Below, in pieces: positions 12,498-23,285 of a stretch of 64,000 nt of DNA; position 1 is the stretch's first letter, and each line of letters begins with the position of its first letter. The stretch comes from Calliphora vicina. Lineage: Eukaryota > Arthropoda > Insecta > Diptera > Calliphoridae. The stretch lies in contig NC_088783.1 in assembly GCF_958450345.1 (NCBI RefSeq), positions 99,753,302 through 99,817,301 on the forward strand, in the 5' to 3' direction. Below the pieces are notes generated by a model. That model saw only the letters and a program-made list of their open reading frames with translations. It did no database searches and was not told where the DNA came from. The position numbers were made by a program, and so were the translations under genes.

Positions 12498-12747
12498 TTA
12501 ACGGTATAATGTAAAAATTAGATTTTTACACACCTCTGCGCCCACAGACCGAATATCAAAAATCTGACTTTACAGTGTTACCCGCTGGGTTATTCTGAAG
12601 ATTCCCTGAAAATTTCATCGAAATTGGTCCAGAAGTTTTTTATATATATAGATGGTATTAGCGGTATAATGTAAAAATTTGATAATGCCACGCCCTCCGC
12701 CCACAGACCGAAAATCAAAAATCTGACTTTACAGTGTTACATACATA

Positions 12748-14329
12748 CAGTGTGAGACACAAATGTGTAAATGATGGTCATATATTTACACTTTGTGATA
12801 CAATATTTAAAGTGCAATGTTTATAAAGAAACGTTTTGTGTTTTTTTAAACAATATTTATTAAGGATATTTTAGGACTAAATAAATAAAATATTCCCTTA
12901 ATTATACTCCAGTAATATAAAAAAAATAACTGCAACCCATTTACACACTTTTGGCGCAGATTACTAAACTAACTTTTTTAGTACTTCGGATAACCTCCTT
13001 TCGCGTCAATGACAGCATGAATTCTGGAGGGCATACTCTCCACCAGTTTGCGACACTCTTCTTGCATTATAAATCCCTAGATATCATGGGAGCGCTCCTA
13101 GAGCTGAGTTGTGTTTCTAAATGCATTTTGATAACTATAAACGCGACGTTTTAGAATTCGCACCAAATTCTCAATCGGATTTAAATTCTGAGATTGTGGG
13201 AGTCAATCAAGCAATATAATTATGGCGGTTTTTAAAAAATTAAGAGTCTTTTTAGACTTATGTTTGGGGTCGTTATCTTGTAGTATCACAGTGTTTTCAA
13301 TTTGTCCACGCCAATAATTCAGGCTATCCACATCTGTAGTCTTGATAATGTCTATATACATTTCAGCATTCATATTACTACCAATTTTATGAAGTTTTCC
13401 TACACCTTCCGCTGAAAAACAACCACAAAATGGCAATTTTCCACCACCATATTTCATAGTCATCATAAAAACACGGTCTTTTAATGGCGCATTTCGTTTT
13501 TGGTAGTCATATTTTGGTCCATCAGTTCCAGAATGATTAATTTTCGATTCATCTGACCAGATAACTTTTTCCCAATCATCAAAGGGCCAGTTCTTAAAAA
13601 AAATTTACAAATGTTAGTCGAAGAGACTTGTGTCTTTCAGTTAAACGAGGTTTTTTAACACTCTTGCATAAAAACCACATCTTTTGATTTCTCTAAGAGA
13701 TGTACGTTTTAAAATTTTAATTTAATAGCATGAAGATAGTTTTTGTTGTACCTCACGGGGATTATTTTCTTCTACTGATGCAACTAGACGCTATACAGTG
13801 AGACCATCTTTTAATAATAGAATTGAATTCCGTCCACAAATTGGTGCTGGAAAAGCTAAACCAAATATATTCGCCATGTTCTCAACAGATTTAAAGAAAT
13901 ATTGAATTTGGTGGATATTATTCGATAGGAGGACCATTTTTCAGCTGCTCGGTAACAGATTTTGAATTTTTGGTGCTAATCTTCTTCATATTCAATATTC
14001 CTTAAAGAACTGTAAATTGTTAAATAGTAACATGTTTTAACTAACTGTCATTAATGAAATTGATTAAAATTATTCTTTTTCTAAATAATAATAACAAGTT
14101 TATTTAACTTTAAACAAAATGCGACAAAATTGTGTAATTCAGTTTTTATCTTTTTGATATTCTGGTATTTAAATGCCATTACTTCACATTAATTTTTTTG
14201 TATTGCTATACTTCACTAATCATGATCTTCATATTGTGTAAAAAATATTGTCAGATTGGTAAAAGTTGAGCATAATAATTCAAATTATAGATATTTCCAA
14301 ATTTATTTACACATTTGTGTCTCGTACTG
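12748..14329 (-). mobile_element. Tc1-like transposon inside the Helitron
   Basis: The ends are CAGTGTGAGACACAAATG at 12748 and its close reverse complement at 14329, flanked by TA. The 1582-bp length suits a Tc1 element with one transposase gene. Host Helitron sequence continues on both sides (GACTTTACAGTGTTACATAC before, ACATACCCACATACAAAC after). Confidence 0.9.
12960..13990 (-). pseudogene. Tc1-like transposase, nearly full length but broken
   Basis: On the minus strand, 13490-13600 gives FDDWEKVIWSDESKINHSG with the first catalytic D. Positions 13203-13466 give MKYGGGKLPFCGCFSAEGVG and then ILQDNDPKHKSKKTLNFLK with the second D. After a break near 13200, QNLNPIENLVRILKRRVYS supplies the E. 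The end of the protein reads LVESMPSRIHAVIDAKGG near 13010, the usual Tc1 C-terminus. Stops and frameshifts between these blocks show that the gene is dead. The family is DD34E Tc1. Confidence 0.88.
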
Positions 14330-14536
14330 TACATACCCACATACAAACATCCATTTTTATATATATAGATGAACCTAAACATGAGATTTATTAATTTTAG
14401 TCCAAAATTTTAAAAACCGGTTAACCGAGTGATATAAACCGGTTAACCGAAAATCAACATTTTAAATAAACCGGTTCGCAAAAAACCGAGATTTTGAAGA
14501 AAAACTGGTTTTTCGGTTAACCGGTTGCAACCCCTT

Positions 14537-15427
14537 GTAGGTGATCCTGTGAGAAGAGCTTAATTTTAGCTTTGCATGTTGTATACACAAAATTCAAGAG
14601 CTTTATGCTAGCTTTAAAGCTGGACATTAAATGAATGAATTATTTAAAACGTCTGATACTTGTTACTAATCTGTTTTAAAGAATATTTTTCTTTTTAATA
14701 TTTTGTTGCATTTCTTTTAATTTTGTTTAACATTTAATGTGTTTGGTGCGCGTTTGTTACGGCGCGTTAAGAACTGAAGGCGCGAAATTAATGAATCATT
14801 CACACCTGCATGACGGATTGCATGTATTCATTTGTGGTTTAAGACATTAAATAATACAGACGTAAACCTACAAAATACATGCTACATGGTGCATCATACA
14901 ACAAATACAAGTAAGAGGATACAACTGAAAGTGATTGCAAGCGATTGTATGAGTCTGAACCGGTCAAATATGTTCAAGAAAACACTTCCATCCATCCATG
15001 CGATTTTAATGGCTGCGCCCGTGTTTGTTTGTGAAGGAGTTTCCTTAACAATATATTTACATGAAGTGTGTACGAATGAGTGTTATGAGAACTATTTTGT
15101 ATATTTTTTTTTTTAATTTAATTTTAACTATAGACAAACACAACTTGTTGTTTGGCCAAGTTAATTAAGATGTTTTTAAAGCATTTATTGTTGTATTTAC
15201 TTTAACACATTTACATGTTTGCATTACTAATAAGTTAGTTCTAGGCTACGATAATTGCTTCTAGTTTTGATATGGCTGTGGCCATCTTTCCCATTCGCAC
15301 CGAAATTTGTGTGTTCAGTCTTTGCGTTGTCTATACTACAAGGAAATTTTTGATAAAATAGTACCTCCATTATATAAAATCATTCCAGCCGGAAGTCTTT
15401 GATACCGTTTTTAAAAATATTGATTTG
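14537..15427. other. No gene seen
   Basis: AT-rich sequence with a GC-richer patch near 14740-14790 (GTTACGGCGCGTTAAG). An open frame at 14832-15116 has no recognisable domain and is not supported as a gene. Confidence 0.45.
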
Positions 15428-15726
15428 TCTATATACATATATAAAAATTAAATGGTCCATGTATGTAATGTCATCACGTGAGAACGGCTGGAGCGATTTG
15501 GCTGATTTTTTTTATTCAATTCGAAATTTTCAGGAGATGGTTTGTAAAGATAAATAATTCAAAAATTCCGGGTAAAACTCGGAAATTCTTTTTTTTGTGA
15601 GTCCAGTCAACTGTAATAAAAAAGCTCCCTAAAGTATGCAGTACAAATTTAGATATTTTATTTGCAAATATATAAGAACAGGCTGATTAGTAAATGCTAC
15701 CGGGCGAAGCCGGGGCGATCAACTAG
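15428..15726 (+). mobile_element. Short non-autonomous Helitron
   Basis: It begins TCTATATACATATATAAAAA at 15428 and ends GGGGCGATCAACTAG at 15726, followed by T. A small GC-rich hairpin region (CCGGGCGAAGCCGG) lies about 10 nt before the CTAG end, as expected for a Helitron 3' terminus. The copy at 60182-60503 is the same element in reverse. No protein is encoded. Confidence 0.8.
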
Positions 15727-15872
15727 TTTTATATAAAATTATAACATTTGACAATATTTCGTAAAAGATATAAAATAATTGCATAAATATAAAGCCTTAA
15801 GAATTCAAAAATTAAAAATTTTCAAAGATTTAGTACACAATTCTTAACACATTTCATAATAGCGTTAACAAA
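15727..15872. repeat. Repeat shared in inverse orientation with 38577-38725
   Basis: Blocks such as CAATATTTCGTAAAAGATAT and AATATAAAGCCTTAAGAATT appear as reverse complement in the CCGGTT-rich element near 38.6 kb. It is probably the interior of a decayed hAT-like repeat. Confidence 0.6.
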
Positions 15873-15931
15873 TAAAAATAAATTCAAGGAGACCTAATTC
15901 CAGTTACAATAAATTTGTTTAACTTATTCTA

Positions 15932-16225
15932 CTAAGTAGTTCCATAAAAATACTCCCATGTTTTGTCATTCAACAGCGATTCTATGCTAAATGAATTCAG
16001 ACGTTTAATAGTTTTATTATTCTTAATTATCACATGCCGGTTTTAGAGGTCATTATCACAACCCTCAGAATCTGTCAGCAATATATCATTCGAGCGATGC
16101 TAAGTCATGTAGTCCTCCATCTGTTGCTCCCAGTTCACTTCCATTCCTTTAGAGCGCAATTTTCGTGCTCGTTCAATCTATGGATTTTTTAATTCGTTTG
16201 CGTTTTTGTGCTTTATTATTTTAAA
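15932..16225 (-). pseudogene. unc-4-like: unc-4-family homeobox pseudogene, C-terminal exon
   Basis: Read on the minus strand this region gives QKRKRIKKSID, then after a one-base shift ERARKLRSKGMEVNWEQQME. It matches the conserved post-homeodomain block of Unc-4/OdsH proteins, whose usual form is about KKLAKAIDRQARKL..KGI.V. The same frame continues through two in-frame stops (near 16108 and 16047) to ILLTDSEGCDND and NSFSIESLLNDKTWEYF, ending with TAG at 15932. One indel and two stops in otherwise recognisable coding sequence show loss of function, unless the assembly is wrong. The acceptor site is not resolved in frame, so the 5' border is approximate. Confidence 0.75.
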
Positions 16226-16287
16226 AAATGAAATATGGAGCATTGTTATAATAATGACGTTTTAAAAGAGTTTTAATAAATGATCAC

Positions 16288-16427
16288 CTTATTTTATGTT
16301 TTAATTCCGTTAGAGGTAGGGAATCTCTCGAACATGTCGGGGGATGTGAATTATGTGCCGGTTTTCCTGGACCAATTTTAGTGTTTTTCTTTTTACGCCA
16401 TTTGGCTCTTCGATTCTGGAACCATAC
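16288..16427 (-). pseudogene. unc-4-like: unc-4-family homeobox pseudogene, exon for homeodomain helix 3
   Basis: The minus strand encodes VWFQNRRAKWRKKKNTK, then IGPGKPAHNSHPPTCS. The first part is homeodomain recognition helix 3, with W48, F49, N51 and R53 kept. The GPG+PAHN.HP.TCS tail right after the homeodomain is a signature of the Unc-4/UNCX family. A good acceptor (TTTTTTGCAG) precedes it at 16428 and a GT donor follows at 16287. The phase at the acceptor matches the donor of the exon at 24642, so the two exons split the homeodomain before V45, a common intron position in paired-like homeobox genes. Confidence 0.85.
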
Positions 16428-16459
16428 CTGCAAAAAATTATTTTCCAAAAAAAAATTAT

Positions 16460-16965
16460 CAGAGTATGAAAACAAACAAAACATTTCGCAAACGTTTGCA
16501 AAATGTACAAAACAAATCAAAATTTTTATATTGTATTGTACATGAGTAAAAACAAAACAAAAACTTTTCAAGTGACAAAGAGAGAAAACGAAACGATTGG
16601 CTTTTCACTCATCTGCATTATTTAATTTACCGTTACAATCGTACATTTGAGTACAAAACAGATAGAGAAACGTATTTTTTATTCGTTTTTTTTTTTTGTA
16701 CTGTGTTCTCTATTATAAAGAGCAAATCAATTACCAAACGTTTGTTAAACGTTTTTTATCAGAATATCTCAATATTGTTCTTACTCTTTTCTTTTCTAGC
16801 TGCGTACGTTTATATTAATGTACAGTTTGCGCTCATGAGCAAAAACAATACAAAACAAAATGGCACAAGCATTCTCATTGTTTATGTTTGGTTTTTGTTT
16901 TACTCACTGAAAAGAACTAAACAAAACGATAGCAAACGTTTCGATTTGTTTATTTCCGTACTCTG
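16460..16965. mobile_element. hAT-type MITE in the homeobox intron
   Basis: The 506-bp element has ends CAGAGTATGAAAACAAAC and, reversed, CAGAGTACGGAAATAAAC. It is flanked by an exact 8-bp duplication AAAATTAT at 16452-16459 and 16966-16973. AAACGTTTGC motifs sit near both ends. The open frame at 16703-16966 lies inside the MITE and is not a gene. Its border is about 32 bp upstream of the homeobox acceptor. Confidence 0.88.
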
Positions 16966-17423
16966 AAAATTATTAATCATTTTGTAAACTTTCTTTCATA
17001 CTAGATAGTGACTAATGACTAACATGATTGATTTTGCTGCAATTGTTATTATTGTAATTAACATGCAGTAAGTAAACTTCGCTTTGTTCTTCAGTTTCTT
17101 TAAAGTTTATTAAATAGCAAATTATTTTTTATTAAGCACTAATAACTTTGTCAACAGTTAATAACAACTTTTAAAAGTAACTAACTAATAAATGTTTTGC
17201 CCACAACAATCTTGGTAATTGCTTTAACTAATGGGTGTCATTTTTAATTCATGTATATTAGAATTTAGTCTTAAGTTGTTATTTTGTATTTTAATCGATT
17301 TTGCAATTTAAATCGAAACACATGGGATTGCATAACGGAAGTCTTTGTTGACTCTTTTTTTATATATTGAATTCATTCGGAACCTGACAGATATCTAAAC
17401 ATGTTTACCAAAATATATCAAAA

Positions 17424-17705
17424 CAAGTAAGAGAGCTATATTCAGCTGTGCCAAATTTTATATACCCTTCACCAAATTATACTTCAAAATACAAATGTTA
17501 AATATTTTTAGGTAAACAAATTAAATTTTTTTAATTTTTTGGAAACATTTTTTTTCCAATTTTTATTTTAAATTTTTTAAATTACATTTTTTTTTAAATT
17601 AAATTTTTTTTTTAAATTTAAAAAAAATTCGTTTTTAAAATATTTTTGCGATTTTGACCCATTGTGGGTCCAACGTACTATGGTCTTATATACGTCGTTG
17701 AAGAA
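17424..17705 (+). repeat. mini-me-like repeat, truncated copy 2
   Basis: It starts AACAAGTAAGAGAGCTATAT and stops soon after CTTATATACGTCGTTG. The GTCT core is missing. The flanks 16966-17423 and 17706-18437 show no gene and read as intron sequence of the homeobox pseudogene. Confidence 0.75.
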
Positions 17706-18437
17706 GGGGGAAATGAAAAACGAATTATAATGGACTGATGTCGTCTGTTGATTAATTCAACAGTGTCATCCATAAAACCCATACCTTCCGAAAGTTCGCT
17801 GCACCACAAACGGGCAGCGAAAATTCCAATGAACAGATTTATAAACTGCTTCTGTTTACAGAGTAGCGAATCTCTTGTACAGTGGGAGATAAGTTAGTCT
17901 GCTCCTACTCTAACTATATTCTCGACATCAAGGCTTATATGAATGCATTTGTCGGAAATGGTCCCTGTGATTATTATTGATTTTGCATATTTTCCCATAT
18001 TAATATTTCTTGCAGTGTTCGCTGATATCTTATTGATTAAAACTCATATGTTCAAATACAATTTACAAGAATATTAGATTTCATGCTTTTATTTTCTGTT
18101 TTTATTTTAATACAAGTTTAATGCATTAAATTGTGAATTATTAATGATGATAATGATTAAATAATAACTATAAATTTCATGTTGAATGATTATTTTAAAT
18201 CGAGCAATTTGTCACAAACTGTTTTTAGTTTTTAATAATACGTTCGTTCCATTCAATAACACTTGAACAATGTCGTAGAATGACGTAGAATTTGTAAATT
18301 TATAAACATACATATATAGCATAACATAAATATTAAATATAACTATTTATAATAAAAATTACAACTGAAAATTCAACTAAAATTATTGTAATATTGTAGT
18401 AATAAATACATTCAATTACTGTATTACAAATAAGAAG

Positions 18438-18932
18438 TACAAGTAAGAGAGCTATATTCGGCTGTGCCGAATCTTATATACCCTTCACCAAATTATACTT
18501 CAAAATACAAATTTTAAATATTTTTAGGTAAATAAAATTTATTTTTTTTTCCAAAGTTTTTGTTTTTTAATTTTTTGGATAGAATTTTTATTCCAATTGT
18601 TATTTTAAAATTTTGTTTTTTAAATTTTAAAAATTCTTTTCCGATTTTGACCCATTGCAGGTCCAACTTACTATGGTCGTATATACGTCGTTGCAAAGGT
18701 CTTTTAAATATCTTTCATTAGATATCCATATTGTCTATATTAATAACTTAGTAATCCAGATATAGGTCAATCTCAGCCATTTGTGGACCGATTTTGCTGA
18801 TTTTAAATAGAAAACTTCTCGAAAGCATGTCTGACAGAATTATTGAAGATTTGGATCCCGAAGATGTCTGGGGTCTTCAGAAAATTAATTTCAACAGACA
18901 GACATACGAAGATGAAGGGTATAATAATCCTT
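18438..18932 (+). repeat. mini-me-like repeat, copy 3
   Basis: It starts ACAAGTAAGAGAGCTATATT and ends ACAGACAGACATACGAAGAT GAAGGGTATAA. The 3' core is deleted within the CAGA tract. Confidence 0.75.
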
Positions 18933-19049
18933 TGATGTAGCTGTGGTCCAATTTTTGAAACGCTTAAAAACACATGAAAATGTTTGAAAGATAAACATTA
19001 GGAAATTGTATATTTTTAAGAAAATATTTGAATTACTTTGTTCTGAAGT

Positions 19050-19409
19050 GAAGCGTATCCTAGAGAGAGAGAGAGTGTTCTACATCGATCGAAACAAATA
19101 GTAGTCGGATTGGGCATGGTCTGGACTATAAGGCGGGTGAGGCAAAACTCTGCAACTACTTCATTCTAAATAGTTTTTAAGAGGTATTGCATAATGTGGC
19201 TGAGGGTTGTCATGATTGAGTATTACGGTTTCATGTGTGGCCGCATATTCTAGGCATTTTTTGGCAAATTCTCGCTTCAAACGAATCTGATGCGTACGGT
19301 ACAGATTCCCTGTGATGCACAGAGGGATGGCTTCATACATTTTTTGGCAAAAATTATAAGGAGTGGTCGTAGAGCACTGAAATTTGGCACCGAGAATTAT
19401 ATGAACCAA
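19050..19409 (-). pseudogene. mariner (DD34D) transposase fragment
   Basis: The minus strand at 19161-19409 reads HQIRLKREFAKKCLEYA, then HETVILNHDNPQPHYAIPLK NYLE. This is the region of the second catalytic D in classic mariner transposases (usual form: HHDNARPHVA...K.YLE). Further on, about 19090-19150, it gives a PYSPD-like and SDYYLF block shifted in frame, which would hold the third D. No terminal repeats are seen nearby. It is a truncated, dead copy inside the homeobox intron. Confidence 0.82.
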
Positions 19410-19693
19410 ACTAAGCTAAAATAAAATTTTATCAAAGTCGACCACGCCCAACGCACATACAATACAAATCGATTTTTTCGCATAAGATTTTTTCTATCCA
19501 AGTCTAGAAATTTGATACATATATTTTTTGAAACAAAAGAAGAAGGCCCACCGCCCACGAAACCCATATATAGATAAGAATTTTTTTGATATTTTGTTTA
19601 TTATTCGACAAAAAATTTTAAGTTTTCATCCTGTTCCGAAAACTATTTTGTTTTAATCGAAACAAGACACTCCCAACTTTTATTTTATTAAAA

Positions 19694-20385
19694 ACAAGTA
19701 AGGGAGCTATATTCGGCTGTGACGAATCTTATATACCCTTCACCAAATTATACTTTAAAATAAAAATTTTAAATATTTTTAGGTAAACTAAATTTAATTT
19801 TTTTCCAGTTGTTTTTTCGAAATTGTTTTTTAATTTTTTTTTTAAATTTTATATTTATTTTTTAGTTTTTAATTTGTTTTTTTAATATTTAGTGAAAAAA
19901 ATTTTGCTGAAAAAAAAAATCGGGTTAAAAAATATTTTTTCCGATTTTGACCCATTGTAGGTCCAACTTACTATGGTCTTATATACGTCGTTGCACATGT
20001 CTTTGAAATATCTATCATTAGATATCCATATTGTCTATATTAATGATTTAGTAAGCCAGATATGGGTCAAAAATCGAGGTTGTCCAAGTTTTTCCTTATA
20101 TCTCAGCCATTTGTGGACCGATTTTCTCGATTTTAAATAGCAACCGAGCCGGAAGAATTGCGGAGATATTGATGTATCATTCGTGTATGTAAGTTATTTG
20201 GGGGCTTCAGAAACTTGATTTCAACACACAGACGGACAGACGGACATGGCTATATCGACTCCGCTATCTATAACGATTCAGAATATATATACTTTGTGGG
20301 GTCGCAAATGAAAAATGTAGAAATTACAAACGGAATGACAAACTTATATATACCCTTGCCACTCATGGTGAAGGGTATAAAAACA
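19694..20385 (+). repeat. mini-me-like repeat, copy 4
   Basis: A fairly complete copy from ACAAGTAAGGGAGCTATATT to CATGGTGAAGGGTATAAAAA, with the ACAGACGGACAGACGGACAT core near 20228. It lies in the homeobox intron just before the foldback element. Confidence 0.8.
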
Positions 20386-20538
20386 GTGGGGCTACATTTT
20401 TTTCCATGGAATATCAAAAATAAAATAATTTTTAGAGACTTATAGATTTGGGCATATTTTTTTTTTTATTGATGGAGAAATGTTATATTTTTCAAATATG
20501 TTAAAGTTAATTGGTATTATTAGGAATATTATACATAT

Positions 20539-22524
20539 GGGGAATTTCATGTCAAGTGAACCAACTTTTGAAATCGATGTCTTCCGATCGGGATGAAATT
20601 TGCACCAAGGTTAGCTCTATTGGATAGTAACTCAGACACAATTTTTCAACAACATCGGTCGAGAACTCTCTGAGTTATAGGGGGTAAAATTTTGACAATT
20701 TGGTTAAACAGGGGTTTTTTCTTATCCATGAAACTTATTACCTATTGTTCTTAGCAAAATGTGTCCCAAATAGTATAGATAGCTATTTCTTCGATCTTTC
20801 GAAAAAAAATATTTAAAAAAAAAAATAAAACATTTTTAATATTTTTTTCCGAAATCAAAAACTTTTTTGACTTTTTTTTAAAATTTTTTCTCTTTTTTCT
20901 TAAAATAAAGTTTAGATATTTTCCTTGAACACCTACTTGGTCGCTTAGTGGGATGCGAGTGGGATATCTATCAAAATAAATATTTTGTAACTCAAAACAT
21001 AAAATTTTTGACTTTTTTTGCAAAATCAAAAACTTTGTTGACTTTTTTTTTTCAAAATGGACCCTTTTTTAATCTTTTTTTTTAGGTCAAACAAAAGCTT
21101 AGATATTATCCTTGAAGACCCTTTTGGTCGCTTAGTGGGATGCGAGTGGGATATCTATCAAAATAAATATTTTTTAACTCAAGACTTACAATTTTTGACT
21201 TTTTTTTTTGCAAATACGATTTTTTTTCCAAATGGGCCCTTTTTTTAAAATTTTTTTTGTAGTCAAAAGAAAGCTTAGGTCCATTCCTTTAAGATATTTT
21301 TAGTCCCTTAGTGGGATGCGAGTGGGATATCTATCAAAATAAATATTTTGTAACAATTTTTTAATTTTTTTTTGCAAAATCAAAATTTTTTTCCAATATG
21401 GGCCCTTTTTTAATTTTTTTTTTTGCTCAAAAGAAAGCTTAGGTCTTTTCCTTTAAGACCTATTTTGTCACTTAGGAAGATGTGAGTAGGATATCTATTA
21501 AAATAAAAATGTTGTAACTCAAGACATTCAATTATTGACTTTTTTTTTGCAAATTCGAATTTTTTTTCAAAATGGGCCCTTTTTAAAAATTTTTTTTTAG
21601 TCAAAAGAAAGCTTAGGTCCATTCCTTTAAGATATTTTAGGTCCCTTAGTGGGATACGAGTGGGATATCTATCAAAATAAATATTTTGTAACTCAAGATA
21701 TACAATTTTTGATTTTTTGGCAAAATCAAAAACTTTTTTGACTTTTTTTTAAAATGGGCCCTTTTTGTATTTTTTTTTTTTTGCTATAAAGAAAGCTTAG
21801 GCCTATTCCTTTAAGATGGTTTTGATCGCTTAGTGGGATGCGAGTGGGATATATATCAAAATAAATGTTTTGTAACTCAAGACATACAATTTTTGTGTTA
21901 AAACATTTATTTTGATAGATATCCCACTCGCATCCCACTAAGGGACTAAAAATATCTTAAAGGAATGGACCTAGGCTTTCTTTTGAGCAAAAAAAAAATT
22001 AAAAAAGGGCCCATATTGGAAAAAAATTTTGATTTTGCAAAAAAAAATTAAAAAATTGTATGTCTTGCGTTACAAAATATTTATTTTGATAGATATCCCA
22101 CTCGCATCCCACTAAGGGACTAAAAATATCTTAAAGGAATGGACCTAAGCTTTCTTTTGACTACAAAAAAAATTTTTAAAAAAGGGCCCATTTGGAAAAA
22201 AAATCGTATTTGCAAAAAAAAAAGTCAAAAATTGTAAGTCTTGAGTTAAAAAATATTTATTTTGATAGATATCCCACTCGCATCCCACTAAGCGACCAAA
22301 AGGGTCTTCAAGGATAATATCTAAGCTTTTGTTTGACCTAAAAAAAAAGATTAAAAAAGGGTCCATTTTGAAAAAAAAAAGTCAACAAAGTTTTTGATTT
22401 TGCAAAAAAAGTCAAAAATTTTATGTTTTGAGTTACAAAATATTTATTTTGATAGATATCCCACTCGCATCCCACTAAGCGACCAAGTAGGTGTTCAAGG
22501 AAAATATCTAAACTTTATTTTAAG

Positions 22525-22557
<33 letters not shown>

Positions 22558-22902
22558 TTTTAAAAAAAAGTCAAAAAAGTTTTTGATTTCAGAAAAAAAT
22601 ATTAAAAATTTTTTATTTTTTTTTTTAAATATTTTTTTTCGAAAGATCGAAGAAATAGCTATCTATACTATTTGGGACACATTTTGCTAAGAACAATAGG
22701 TAATAAGTTACATGGATAAGAAAAAACCCCTGTTTGACCAAATTGTCAAAATTTTACCCCCTATAACTCAGAGAGTTCTCGACCGATGTTATTGAAAAAT
22801 TGTGTCTGAGTTACTATCCAATAGAGCTAACCTTGGTGCAAATTTCATCCCGATCGGAAGACATCGATTTCAAAAGTTGGTTCACTTGACATGAAATGCC
22901 CC
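20539..22902. mobile_element. Non-coding foldback element with arms of ~185-bp tandem subrepeats
   Basis: The ends are GGGGAATTTCATGTCAAG at 20539 and its reverse complement at 22902, bordered by ATAT on both sides. The outer ~290 bp of each arm is unique, then come tandem units, each with the core TTAGTGGGATGCGAGTGGGA followed by TATCTATCAAAATAAATA. The left arm has about six units (cores near 20945, 21131, 21307, 21474, 21655, 21830). The right arm has about four, all reversed. Arms meet near 21895. Open frames in the left arm recur word for word in the right, so the arms are almost identical. No protein is encoded. The element matches the ends of 26111-30650. Confidence 0.88.
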
Positions 22903-23105
22903 ATATATAAACCACTGAATTGCGTGAAAATATAAGTAAATTATTACTTAACACCCTTTCATGGACTTTACTTCAATTTTTTAAAAATAAAATAAAATTT
23001 TTCTTAAAACTATAAGTGCACATTTTATCTTTAAACATTTCTCTACAAAACTGCATCATTTGATTTTTGAAATTGAGTTTTTGAAAATTTTACTTTTTGA
23101 CACCA

Positions 23106-23285
23106 AAATCCCTCTGTGTGACGGTCTGGCCAGCCTTCACGTACGATCTCTCATGCTTCAGATTTTCGTAATGGATCCATTTCTTATGATATCGTTGCAA
23201 AACTGATTTTCTTTTATAACTTTCAAACGTTATTTCGGCTTCAATTCGTATGGTATAAAATCGTGAGCCTGTCTAATATACCTTG
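23106..23285 (-). pseudogene. mariner transposase fragment
   Basis: The minus strand gives IPYELKPK, then after a frame change RYHKKWIHYENLKHERSYVK AGQT. It corresponds to the mariner stretch from the WVPHELKP linker motif to WIHYDNPKRK.SWV.PGQ, close to the first catalytic D, which is itself lost here. About 60 codons remain, with a stop and a frameshift. Confidence 0.78.

Larger units (their letters stand above)
10314..14369 (-). mobile_element. Helitron, internally deleted, carrying two later insertions
   Basis: Read on the minus strand, the element begins TCTATATATATAAAAATGG at 14369 and ends in CCGGGTTCAGCTAG at 10314. It sits between A and T of the host, as Helitrons do. Its sequence matches the plus-strand copy at 34491-35761. 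Inside are a hAT copy (11491-12497) and a Tc1-like element (12748-14329). About 1.4 kb remains once these are subtracted, so most of the Rep-helicase gene is missing. Confidence 0.8.
9385..14536. mobile_element. hAT-like repeat, outer copy, split by a Helitron
   Basis: The left part (9385-10313) starts TAGTGTTTATAAAA and carries several CCGGTTAACCG motifs. It then runs parallel to the complete copy at 11491-12497, with shared blocks such as ACTATAAATATACAAAAGTG and TTATTATCACCTCGACTT. The right part resumes at 14370 and ends with the same CCGGTT-rich block at about 14536 (GGTTGCAACCCC). The Helitron at 10314-14369 lies between them. The outermost ends are not an exact pair and I see no clear 8-bp duplication, so the borders are approximate. 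Confidence 0.65.

Noticed and set aside
20751..22690. Pairs of identical open frames in the foldback arms
   Set aside because: They mirror the inverted repeat and are made of A/T-rich subrepeats; they show arm identity, not coding.
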